A DNA stretch of 54,224 nucleotides. Source: a virus. Location of the stretch: IMG/VR virus record IMGVR_UViG_3300032050_006033, positions 1 to 54,224 of that record; one strand, written 5' to 3'. Each line of letters begins with the position of its first letter. Within the stretch, counting starts at the first letter, position 1. The notes beneath the pieces are model-generated. The model did not search any database and was not told the DNA's origin. It saw only the letters and a program-made list of their open reading frames with translations. Shown piece by piece: positions 43,898-51,996 of this stretch. The translations under genes and the position numbers were made by a program.

Positions 43898-45781
43898 ATG
43901 GCAGATAATTCAATTCTTTGTTTAGAAGTAAACGCACCTTTAGACATAAATTTTAATGGAAATCCTATAAATTCGGGACAATATTGGGTTGTTTATGATT
44001 TCATTTTTGGGGGTGATCAACCTATTTGTGTTGAAACTGTATCAAATGTCAATAATACATCTTCTCAATATTTAGCAGATCAACAATATACAAATTGTTA
44101 TGATTGTATATCTAATAATAATGGTCTTATATATTTAAGTAATTGTTTTGAATCTAATATAGAGGACCTTTTTATAGATGTGAGTGGATTGACAGAATCA
44201 CAATATTTAGAAATATTTTCTATTATATCCGGAAAAACTGAGGAAGTTTTATATATTGAATTTTTATCCAATGGTACTTTACAGAAAGGTTGTTTTGGTC
44301 CAAAAGAAATTGGTACTCTATCAACAAATGATTATTTAAAATTATCGGAACAATTACAGTTTCAAGGACAACAAATTGTGAACACTTTAAGTTATACCGC
44401 TCAAACAAGTTGTCAAAGTTGTTTAACCGGGGCATCATTTGTTTATGACGTTCGTAATTGTACTGGAGATATAATTGATTATGTGTATCTTCCTTATAAT
44501 TTTCCTGAAGGAAATTTAATTTCTTATACGGATGGAATTAATGAATTTTGTGGTATTGTGGGTCAACAAGCGTTTGAATTTGGTGGGACATATACATTTG
44601 TAACTGATTATGGTAAGTGTGATTCTAGAGATTGTTGTGATGTTTGTTTAGAAAACGTAAACAAAAGAGTTTTACTTGAAAACTGTTCAGATTCTGGAGA
44701 TGTGGTAGTAGTTTGGGCATCTCAATTGTTTGGTGTGGGTGAATCATCAAATTTAGAAATAAATGGAGGTTGTTATGAAATAATTGGTGAAACACTTGAT
44801 CCTGTAACACAAAATGGATTTTTAGATTTTGAACCTCATCCTGGTTGTACATCTTGTCAAACTTGTAATGGTGTTAATTATGACTATTTTACTTGTGATG
44901 ATGTGTTTGAGGGTTATTTGCAAACAAACCAAGTACTACCGTTTGGTTACGAATTTTTAAATCCATTTGACGGATTAATTTACAAACTCGGAAACCAAAC
45001 AAGTACGTCATATAATATCTATATTTCAACGTTACAACCAGTAAGTTGTTCTGGTTTTCTTCCAACTTATAAAGTATGGTTGGCTAGAGAATGTTATACA
45101 AATACAATAGGACCAGTATATACCGATCCATCAAAACAGTCAGGTGATTTTGTTCAAATAATGTATGGTGATAATGATTTTTTATGTGTAGAATTAATTG
45201 AAGAGGTAGACCCAACTACCCTAGGGGGGGTGTATAACACCAAAAGAGATGGTGGTGGCAATACAATAACATATAATGATTGTGAGGAATGTATTGGAAA
45301 TAGGACAATTGGTGTAAGAACAGTAAATTGTGATACACAAGAATTACAAATTGTTGATTTAAATTACACCGCTTATACGGAACTTGTTCTTTCACAACAA
45401 GCACAAGATAGGTCAAGATCTAATTTTGTCACAAACCAATTTGTTTCATTTGGTTTTAATTGTTTTCTTGATACAAATGATATTTGTAGAACAGTAGTTG
45501 AGTCTTGTCCACAACAACCTGTAGGTAATTTAGTTGTTCCTGTAGAAAACTATTTTAGTTGTCCTACTTGTAGAGCTTTTAATCCTAGACCGGAACCAGA
45601 CCCAGCTAGGAGTGCTGGTACTGAATATTTTGAATGTGTGATATGTTGTGATTGTGGAGCGACTGGAAGTACTGTTACTCAGGTATCACCACCACATCCA
45701 GTGTGGACCGATGGTTACGGGACTCCTGTTATACAAATGGGTTCGGCAACATTAGGTGGAATGTTTGGATTAAATAATTAA
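43898..45781 (+). CDS. Cysteine-rich modular virion-type protein
   Basis: A 627-residue protein of repeated Cys modules about 70-90 residues long, each with a CxxC pair and a downstream Cys (CQSCLTGASFVYDVRNC; CDVCLENVNKRVLLENC; CEECIGNRTIGVRTVNC). It is paralogous to 45797-48535: both share the modules GNLISYTDGINEFCGIVG / HLVSFTDLLGITTYCGIV and the same 57-residue C terminus (SAGTEYFECVICCDCGATG... LGGMFGLNN). The N-terminal body is much more AT-rich than the paralogue. The cysteines suggest metal binding or disulphides. No family recognised. Confidence 0.6.
   Translation: MADNSILCLEVNAPLDINFNGNPINSGQYWVVYDFIFGGDQPICVETVSNVNNTSSQYLADQQYTNCYDCISNNNGLIYLSNCFESNIEDLFIDVSGLTESQYLEIFSIISGKTEEVLYIEFLSNGTLQKGCFGPKEIGTLSTNDYLKLSEQLQFQGQQIVNTLSYTAQTSCQSCLTGASFVYDVRNCTGDIIDYVYLPYNFPEGNLISYTDGINEFCGIVGQQAFEFGGTYTFVTDYGKCDSRDCCDVCLENVNKRVLLENCSDSGDVVVVWASQLFGVGESSNLEINGGCYEIIGETLDPVTQNGFLDFEPHPGCTSCQTCNGVNYDYFTCDDVFEGYLQTNQVLPFGYEFLNPFDGLIYKLGNQTSTSYNIYISTLQPVSCSGFLPTYKVWLARECYTNTIGPVYTDPSKQSGDFVQIMYGDNDFLCVELIEEVDPTTLGGVYNTKRDGGGNTITYNDCEECIGNRTIGVRTVNCDTQELQIVDLNYTAYTELVLSQQAQDRSRSNFVTNQFVSFGFNCFLDTNDICRTVVESCPQQPVGNLVVPVENYFSCPTCRAFNPRPEPDPARSAGTEYFECVICCDCGATGSTVTQVSPPHPVWTDGYGTPVIQMGSATLGGMFGLNN
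45611..45781 (+). repeat. C-terminal cassette, copy 1
   Basis: The last 171 bases of the 627-residue gene align without gaps to 48365-48535; my hand alignment gives about 150 of 171 identical. It encodes SAGTEYFECVICCDCGATG and the terminal LGGMFGLNN. Confidence 0.9.
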
Positions 45782-45796
45782 AAATTAAAAATAAAA

Positions 45797-48535
45797 ATGG
45801 CAAATATAAGATACTTTCAAATATCATTGTGTAATTCACCAAAAGATTTTCAATATGGGGTTTATGTCGATGACCCAACATCCCAATTAAATGTTGGATT
45901 AATATACTCATTTAGTGGTCTCACCGGTAGTCTTAGATCTATACCGTTTGGTTGTTATGTCATCCGAAGTGAGAAAGATCCTGGTGGGGCTACTCAACCA
46001 AATGCGGTCGTTGTAAATTCATACATAAAAGACTGTGAATTATGTTTATCAACAGAGTCAAACGCTTTATCATTCTCGGATTGTCAAGGGGTATTTGGTT
46101 CCGTTACCCTTGACAAAAATGATTTTTCACCAATACCAACCCCAGGTGATGTGTATTATTTGGATTTTTACCTATCAGGAAAAGAATTTGAACCGATTAC
46201 TAGAATTACGGCATGTTTTGAATTTAAAGAATTGGTAATATCTCCCAGAATTAGTGGTGAATTGTACTCAGCTTCCACACAAACAGGGTGTGAGGACTGT
46301 TTATTAAACCAACCGATAATTTACGAAGTATATGAATGTTTAAGTGAAAACGTATACTACATACCTTTCCCAAATAATACCTACAGTGATCACCTAGTAT
46401 CGTTTACGGACTTATTAGGTATTACCACATACTGTGGAATAGTTAATCGTATTATAGAGGGTGAACCAGCAACTGGTGAATTAATTTTTGACTATGGGAA
46501 CCCAATTAAAACAGGAGTTTTCTGTGATGATTGTTTATCAACAACAAACGAAAAAAAGAAATTAATTAACTGTTTAGATGGTCATGAAGATATTGTATGG
46601 ACCTCAAACTTATTTACCGTTGGAGACGCTACAAATATATCGACTGGTCAGGGTTGTTATGAAATAAGTCCAGACATCGTCGACCCAAGTGAACCGGTTA
46701 CCTATACTGAATTAGCTGATTTTGACCCACATTCAGGTTGTGAGGATTGTCTTGAATGTCATGGGGTTACATATGACTTCACTTCGTGTAGTGAAGTAGA
46801 TGTTTATGGGGAATTACTTAAAATCAACACAGGTGGTAACTACGCCTTTAGTGTGGTTAATGATGGTACTTACGCTTACGTGGGTTACCGTGATAGTAAT
46901 CAAGTTAGAAAAATTGATTTAACAACAAATTCAGTGGTTTCCACAATAAATGTGGGTGTCGGACCTAGAAAATTGGGTCTAGATATATCTAACAATATTT
47001 TATCAATACCAAACTATAATAGTAATTCAATCACTTTTGTTGATACATCAACAATGAGTCCATTTACACTCAGTCTTGGATATCCGTACTACCCTAAAGT
47101 TGCTTATTTTAACACAAATGATGGTTATTTTTACGTGGGTGTTGAAAACGCAACAGGTTCAGATGAAATTAGAATGTACACCGTACCATCTTATAGTTCC
47201 GTAACCCAAGTTAATGTTTTCCCGTCAATAATAGAGGGTGTAAACGACATACTCCAAATAGGAAGTTTGATTTATGTTTGTGGTACGGGTAATAATTATG
47301 TACAAATTTTTAATACGGCATACACCCCGGTTGGAACATTTGGGATAGCTTCCCAAGGGACATCAATGAGTTATGACTTGTCAAATAATTTATTATATGT
47401 TGCCACAGTTAGTACGACCTACACAGTAATAGATTTAAACACATCGTCAGTTTCAAACTACTCACCAGGACTTAATAGTTGCTGTTGTGATAAAGAAATA
47501 TTATTTGATGGGGTTAATAATAAGTTATACATTACAGACCCGTGTCCGAATGAAATTTATGAGATAGACCCATCAACAAATACAATGATCCAGATTTACA
47601 ACACAACTGACGGATCACCAAATGGAATGACAATATGGTCAAATACCGTATACTTCACATCTTACTCAAGTCTAATAACAGTTGGGTTGTTATCACAATT
47701 TATTAACGGGTCGATAAATTCATATGAGTATATTCCAAATGGTAACACATTCTTCCACCCAGTTTATAACGTTTGTTGTGAAGTAACAAATACTAGACCT
47801 GATTTTGATGGTGACTATACATTCTACAGTTTATTATCATATGACAACTGCGGTAGTTGTGAAATGGTGTCTCACGACTTATTTTATTGTGAAGAATGTA
47901 ACACTGGTGTATCTGGAATATTAGTAGCACCAAGTGGTGTTTATAACATTAATGACTTTGTTAAATCACATTGGGGAAATTCTAATTTTTTATGTTTTCA
48001 GATTTTAGATACATGGTCGGAAGTTAATTACGGTATCCCAGATTTTATATTTGAATCAGAATCACACTTACCCTACTCAACGTGTGGTGAGTGTGAGTTA
48101 AACTCAACATTAGGTATTACTGTAATTAATTGTGATACGTTAGTTGAATCACAAGTAACATTAACCCTATCGGAATGGATAACCGTTACTGGATTCCCAA
48201 GGTTAGTACCTAGACCAACAATTAGTGACATTTACGGTAATTGTTTTACAGTCGTTAACACATGTCCAGTGGATAATATATACCCAGCATTTGAATTAGC
48301 GGATTATTATTTAAGTGGGACACAATGTAGATTATTGAACCCGAATAGAACTGAACCGCCAAGAAGTGCTGGTACTGAATACTTTGAATGTGTAATATGT
48401 TGTGATTGTGGAGCGACCGGAGGAACAGTTACACAGGTATCACCTCCACATCCAGTGTGGTCCGATGGATATGGAACCCCGGTAACACAAATGGGTTCGG
48501 TGACATTAGGTGGAATGTTTGGACTGAACAATTAA
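45797..48535 (+). CDS. Cysteine-rich paralogue with inserted beta-propeller
   Basis: A 912-residue protein. Residues 1-333 and 636-912 carry the same Cys modules as the 627-residue neighbour. Residues about 340-635 are inserted and look like a YVTN/NHL-type beta-propeller: repeated blade ends such as VVNDGTYAYVGYRDSNQVRK, ISNNILSIPNYNSNSITFVD, LSNNLLYVATVSTTYTVIDL and VNNKLYITDPCPNEIYEIDP. The cassette at the C terminus is shared with the neighbour. This looks like domain gain in one of two duplicated genes. It may act as an adhesion or baseplate-attached protein; function unknown. Confidence 0.65.
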   Translation: MANIRYFQISLCNSPKDFQYGVYVDDPTSQLNVGLIYSFSGLTGSLRSIPFGCYVIRSEKDPGGATQPNAVVVNSYIKDCELCLSTESNALSFSDCQGVFGSVTLDKNDFSPIPTPGDVYYLDFYLSGKEFEPITRITACFEFKELVISPRISGELYSASTQTGCEDCLLNQPIIYEVYECLSENVYYIPFPNNTYSDHLVSFTDLLGITTYCGIVNRIIEGEPATGELIFDYGNPIKTGVFCDDCLSTTNEKKKLINCLDGHEDIVWTSNLFTVGDATNISTGQGCYEISPDIVDPSEPVTYTELADFDPHSGCEDCLECHGVTYDFTSCSEVDVYGELLKINTGGNYAFSVVNDGTYAYVGYRDSNQVRKIDLTTNSVVSTINVGVGPRKLGLDISNNILSIPNYNSNSITFVDTSTMSPFTLSLGYPYYPKVAYFNTNDGYFYVGVENATGSDEIRMYTVPSYSSVTQVNVFPSIIEGVNDILQIGSLIYVCGTGNNYVQIFNTAYTPVGTFGIASQGTSMSYDLSNNLLYVATVSTTYTVIDLNTSSVSNYSPGLNSCCCDKEILFDGVNNKLYITDPCPNEIYEIDPSTNTMIQIYNTTDGSPNGMTIWSNTVYFTSYSSLITVGLLSQFINGSINSYEYIPNGNTFFHPVYNVCCEVTNTRPDFDGDYTFYSLLSYDNCGSCEMVSHDLFYCEECNTGVSGILVAPSGVYNINDFVKSHWGNSNFLCFQILDTWSEVNYGIPDFIFESESHLPYSTCGECELNSTLGITVINCDTLVESQVTLTLSEWITVTGFPRLVPRPTISDIYGNCFTVVNTCPVDNIYPAFELADYYLSGTQCRLLNPNRTEPPRSAGTEYFECVICCDCGATGGTVTQVSPPHPVWSDGYGTPVTQMGSVTLGGMFGLNN
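48365..48535 (+). repeat. C-terminal cassette, copy 2
   Basis: Second copy of the 171-base cassette found at 45611-45781, here at the end of the propeller-bearing paralogue, with a Cys cluster CxxCCxC. Confidence 0.9.
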
Positions 48536-48547
48536 AAAAATATAGAT

Positions 48548-49006
48548 ATGAATTTAAATAGAATAATTAGGAGAGTTTTAATGGAGGAAGAACATATGTC
48601 ATCAAGATATATGTTCTTCTCAAACCTTGAACAAATGAGACGACAGTGTGATTTACTATTGGACCTGGATCGGGAAATGGTGGAATCAATATTAGAAAAT
48701 GGACATGATTGGGCTCAGGATCACATATCCGAAGCTAAAAACAACATGGATCAAGTTTTTGATTTTATTATGAACGAATCCAAAAAAGATGGGATGGAAA
48801 TGTCAATGAATATTGACGATAAAGATATGATGTCTGAAGGTAAAAAAAAATCAGGTACTAAATTGTGTTCCAGGGGTAAGTCAGCAGCCAAATCCAAATT
48901 CGATGTTTACCCAAGTGCTTACGCAAATGGATACGCTGTCCAAGTATGTAAAGGTACAAAACCAGGACTTGATGGTAAAAAACGATGTTCTCCCCCTTAT
49001 TGTTAA
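48548..49006 (+). CDS. Small virion-type protein with KFDVYPSAYANGYAVQVCKG motif
   Basis: A 152-residue protein. Residues 1-75 are acidic and helical (FFSNLEQMRRQCDLLLDLDR). The end has KLCSRGKSAAKSKFDVYPSA, YANGYAVQVCKGTKPGLDG and a final KKRCSPPYC. The SKFDVYPSAYANGYAVQVCKG-type block is familiar from proteins of marine T4-like phages, function unknown. It lies 12 bases after the propeller gene and may be co-expressed with it; a Bacteroidota-type promoter follows. Confidence 0.65.
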   Translation: MNLNRIIRRVLMEEEHMSSRYMFFSNLEQMRRQCDLLLDLDREMVESILENGHDWAQDHISEAKNNMDQVFDFIMNESKKDGMEMSMNIDDKDMMSEGKKKSGTKLCSRGKSAAKSKFDVYPSAYANGYAVQVCKGTKPGLDGKKRCSPPYC

Positions 49007-49019
49007 AAAAAAACCAAAA

Positions 49020-49063
49020 AATTTGTTTAATTAGTTTTTTCGTGTATATTTGTCAAACAAATT
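49020..49063. repeat. Inverted repeat flanking the 49022 promoter
   Basis: Nine-base arms AATTTGTTT (49020-49028) and AAACAAATT (49055-49063) are exact reverse complements and enclose the promoter core. This arrangement could be an operator or may simply reflect AT-rich chance. Confidence 0.5.
49022..49052 (+). promoter_or_regulatory. Bacteroidota-type promoter TTTG-N19-TATATTTG
   Basis: TTTG at 49022-49025, 19 bases, then TATATTTG at 49045-49052, matching the -33 TTTG / -7 TAnnTTTG promoter consensus of Bacteroidota primary sigma factor. The predicted start lies a few bases before the ATG at 49070. Confidence 0.75.
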
Positions 49064-49069
49064 AACATT

Positions 49070-49501
49070 ATGAAAAAGAAACTATTTAGATTTTTTAGAC
49101 GTTTAAAATTAAGATTCTACATTTGGTTTAAAAAGGGTCGAACACTACCAACATATGAAGAGGAAGCGACTACATATGAAAAAACATGTTTTATGATTTG
49201 TTTAAAAGTAATAAAACACCCGTCAACCAAATTTATGATCGCTCCAATGTCTAATAAAAGGTATATGGAAAACAAAGAACTTGACATATTTGTTACTATG
49301 GATTATAAAAGAGTCGACTTAACAAATCATGTGTATCACTATAGTGTTAAGTTGTCCAATCGTGACTGGGAACGTATTACTCAAATTTTCGATATGGAAA
49401 CTGAAAAAAGACGTTTAAATTATGAGGATGTTGTAAATTCACAGATTAAAAACTCACTACACAACGTTTTAGAAAGAATTTCTAATCTCGATAAGGATTA
49501 G
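49070..49501 (+). CDS. Basic hypothetical protein behind a host-type promoter
   Basis: A 143-residue protein. The N-terminal 25 residues are strongly basic (MKKKLFRFFRRLKLRFYIWF), possibly membrane- or nucleic-acid-contacting. The remainder has TCFMICLKVIKHPSTKFMIA and DIFVTMDYKRVDLTNHVYHY. Host-type promoter and separate transcription suggest expression early after infection. It converges on the next gene, overlapping its 3' end by 33 bases. No family recognised. Confidence 0.65.
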   Translation: MKKKLFRFFRRLKLRFYIWFKKGRTLPTYEEEATTYEKTCFMICLKVIKHPSTKFMIAPMSNKRYMENKELDIFVTMDYKRVDLTNHVYHYSVKLSNRDWERITQIFDMETEKRRLNYEDVVNSQIKNSLHNVLERISNLDKD

Positions 49502-50374
49502 GTCAACCAACTTACCAATCGACTCGTTACGGGTCTTATATGAAGTCATAACAGGTTTTTGACCTTTACCACTTTGTGTGTCTTTCTTTTCAGCTTTTCT
49601 TTTTTGTTGACAAGCCGATTTTTTTTGTGAATCTGACATTTTACCAGCTACACCAGCAGCTCTACACTTAGGGTAACCCCCCTTATCAGTGTCAGGTCTC
49701 CCACATGGAGGATGTTTACCATCTACCTTTCGACAAATATTAACCCATGGACCTTTTGGTTGTTTTGACCCTTTAGGTTTCTTTTTAGTACCAAACCAAA
49801 CCCCCAGGTCTTCATTAATTGTGTGTACCGGGTATGTCTCCACATCATGTGATTTTGTATTTGGATCCTTTTCCCAAACACCAACAATACGTTTTACATT
49901 ATTTTTAAGAGTCTTTTGTTTATGTTTTTTTGTGGTGTGATGATCAACCTCATCGGTATATGGTCCTAAAATATGTTTTTTCCATTTACGTAAACCAAGT
50001 TCCATAGGTCCATTATACCCACCAGCTGATGTTGTGGTATCCACTTCATTTATTTTACCAGGTGACGGATTAATAACATTACCCTCATCATCACTAAATG
50101 TTGAGTTCGGGTGTTTTTTTAAATACTCTGAGGATTTTTTAGCCTTTTTTTCAATTGATTTTATTTTCTTTTTTGGTGTGTCCATTTTACCATCATAACT
50201 GTCATATTCCAATTCTGGACTATCATATTTTGACACAGGTACTGTATATGGGTCCAATTGATCTTTTTTAAATAATCTAATCCCATTTTGGAGGGGTCCA
50301 ATATAAGATCCTCGACTTCCATTAGTGGATGTTACTTCTTGTATTATTTCCTTTATTTTGTTATTACTTATCAT
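49469..50374 (-). CDS. Virion-type protein with internal duplication and DUF5872-like domain
   Basis: A 301-residue basic protein. Residues 20-46 and 117-143 share a motif G-x-Y-x-GP-x(3)-G-x-R-x(2)-KK-x(2)-L-x-PYT-x(2)-V (SYIGPLQNGIRLFKKDQLDPYT versus GYNGPMELGLRKWKKHILGP). Residues about 190-265 resemble DUF5872: PWVNICRKVDGKHPPCGRPD, CRAAGVAGKMSDSQK with a four-Cys pattern. It is divergent from 50393 across an 18-base gap holding one TATAAATA site. Structural role is likely from resemblance to T4-like virion proteins. Confidence 0.6.
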   Translation of the reverse strand: MISNNKIKEIIQEVTSTNGSRGSYIGPLQNGIRLFKKDQLDPYTVPVSKYDSPELEYDSYDGKMDTPKKKIKSIEKKAKKSSEYLKKHPNSTFSDDEGNVINPSPGKINEVDTTTSAGGYNGPMELGLRKWKKHILGPYTDEVDHHTTKKHKQKTLKNNVKRIVGVWEKDPNTKSHDVETYPVHTINEDLGVWFGTKKKPKGSKQPKGPWVNICRKVDGKHPPCGRPDTDKGGYPKCRAAGVAGKMSDSQKKSACQQKRKAEKKDTQSGKGQKPVMTSYKTRNESIGKLVDLILIEIRNSF

Positions 50375-50379
50375 TATTA

Positions 50380-50387
50380 TATAAATA
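50380..50387 (+). promoter_or_regulatory. Shared TATAAATA octamer between divergent starts
   Basis: TATAAATA (plus) sits exactly 5 bases from both the minus ATG at 50374 and the plus ATG at 50393. If used as a late box, the plus-strand transcript would be nearly leaderless. Confidence 0.4.
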
Positions 50388-50392
50388 TCTTT

Positions 50393-50605
50393 ATGGAAGA
50401 AAAAGAGGAAATTTACGGTAATTTGTTTGGGTCTATAAATATCCTAAATGAAGAACATCTAGAACTTATGTTATCCACAATGGATAGGGAAAGATCGATT
50501 TATTTCCTGGTAGAATCCGTTAAATCAGCTCATAATAGGGGGTCGTTTACTATTGGTGAAACTGAAGTGATATCAAAAGCCATTAGGGTGTTATCAACTA
50601 CCTAA
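50393..50605 (+). CDS. Small acidic hypothetical protein (70 aa)
   Basis: A 70-residue protein from the ATG at 50393; the longer frame beginning at 50288 would run through the neighbouring gene on the other strand, so it is rejected. Sequence MEEKEEIYGNLFGSINILNE then ERSIYFLVESVKSAHNRGSF, GETEVISKAIRVL, probably helical. Its 3' end overlaps the end of the T9SS-like gene by 8 bases, convergently. No family recognised. Confidence 0.6.
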   Translation: MEEKEEIYGNLFGSINILNEEHLELMLSTMDRERSIYFLVESVKSAHNRGSFTIGETEVISKAIRVLSTT

Positions 50606-51896
50606 TTATTTTTCTCATTGTACCGTCCTCATATAACTCAAATAACAAACCATTTGTGTACTGGTCAACTTCCCTACCAAATACATCAACATATTTTAAT
50701 ACTTTTTTAAATTGTTTTGTATTGTCTAAAGATATTGGTCCATATGTTTTACATTTACCATCAAAATCATATTGTTTTAATATATAATAATTAATGGTAA
50801 ATTCATCAATGTTATCTAGATAACTATAATACACCTTTGTATTACTATTACCAGAAGCTGTTTTTGTGGAAACAATTTTCCATATTTCACCGTCAGTACT
50901 TCTTTCGATTTGAAAGTAATCTGAATTATATTCAGAAGCTGTAACCCACCTAATTAAATTAAATCCAGGATAAACCACACCGTCAAACGACATAAGATCG
51001 ACCGGTAATGATACGGGTGATGTTGAATTAATTGTTACAGCGAACCCACCCCAAGTACCAACATTAGATACATCTGTGGTCCATCGTATGGTCAATTGTC
51101 CGGTCGAATTTGTCGCGGTTATATTTGGTGGTATTGTTGTACCATTTAATGTCGCTAAAAGTGTTGATGATGTATTTGGACCGTCATACACATATAAATA
51201 ATCGTACCCAGTTTCTAAATCCAACTGTGTAAATGATAACTCCAATAGTTTTGTGTTATCGGACGGTGAAAATGTTACGGTTCTGTTAATGTTGTTACCA
51301 TATCCGGTTAATGTTGGCCCAGATGGTCCACCATCATCAGTTAAAGTGTAAGTTAAGCTGGACGACAATGTTTGTGAACAACTTGAGAGTATTGGTATTA
51401 ATAAATTTTGTGATGAGACAGTTGATGTGAGATTTAAATCGTCAACATATCTTTCATGAGCTCCAGAAGCTCGAGAATCTAGGAGTCTTATGAAAACATT
51501 TGTTAAACCAATAGATCCAATATCGAGTGTGTATTGTGTGTATGTTGTCGTGATTGTGGTTATAGACCCACGAGTGGTCCAAGTTATACCATCCGGTGAC
51601 GTTTGTATATTTAGTGTCCAAGCGGTTGAATTAGCACTTCTACGATACCAGAAAGATAATACACCTGGATTAGATATCTGTGGTGTTCTAACCCAATCAC
51701 CGGTACCATTAAACCCAATTGAGTGAGTACCAGTCCTAACTGGTGATGTTAAAACAATCATTGAATTTGATGACCATGTACCCCCTTGTGTTGGTAACGT
51801 ACTTGTAAAACTTTCATGGATAATGTAATTACCACATTGTGTCCTAGAAATAAAACTAATGAAAACCATTAATAAAAAAATAATATGTTTTTTCAT
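50598..51896 (-). CDS. T9SS-cargo-like secreted protein with CUB-like domain
   Basis: A 432-residue protein from the ATG at 51896 (the longer frame adds 12 residues before MKKHIIFLLMVFISFISRTQ, a clear signal peptide). Residues 25-165 are a MAM/jelly-roll-like region (GTWSSNSMIVLTSPVRTGTH). Residues 170-285 resemble a CUB domain (CSQTLSS; YDYLYVYDGPN; TGQLTIRWTTD). Residues 290-385 match the Ig-like domain of Bacteroidota T9SS cargoes (LPVDLMSFDG; SEYNSDYFQIERSTDGEIW; YYILKQYDFDGK). The final VDVFGREVDQYTNGLLFELY, EDGTMRKIIR resembles a type A sorting domain. It looks host-derived; a secreted role during infection is inferred. Confidence 0.75.
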   Translation of the reverse strand: MKKHIIFLLMVFISFISRTQCGNYIIHESFTSTLPTQGGTWSSNSMIVLTSPVRTGTHSIGFNGTGDWVRTPQISNPGVLSFWYRRSANSTAWTLNIQTSPDGITWTTRGSITTITTTYTQYTLDIGSIGLTNVFIRLLDSRASGAHERYVDDLNLTSTVSSQNLLIPILSSCSQTLSSSLTYTLTDDGGPSGPTLTGYGNNINRTVTFSPSDNTKLLELSFTQLDLETGYDYLYVYDGPNTSSTLLATLNGTTIPPNITATNSTGQLTIRWTTDVSNVGTWGGFAVTINSTSPVSLPVDLMSFDGVVYPGFNLIRWVTASEYNSDYFQIERSTDGEIWKIVSTKTASGNSNTKVYYSYLDNIDEFTINYYILKQYDFDGKCKTYGPISLDNTKQFKKVLKYVDVFGREVDQYTNGLLFELYEDGTMRKIIR

Positions 51897-51996
51897 AATA
51901 AAAATCTTTGTACTTAATAAATATTTGTACAATATATTATCATGTCATAAATTAGTTAATAAATGAACAAAACATAGGTAAAAATTAACATATAAC

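Noticed and set aside
43898-48535. Diversity-generating retroelement variable regions in the shared C-terminal cassettes
   Set aside because: Differences are mostly synonymous third-position changes rather than adenine-directed, and no reverse transcriptase or template repeat is present in the window.
50288-50392. Longer start for the 70-residue gene
   Set aside because: The added 35 residues are antisense to the start of the 49469-50374 gene and look hydrophobic by chance.
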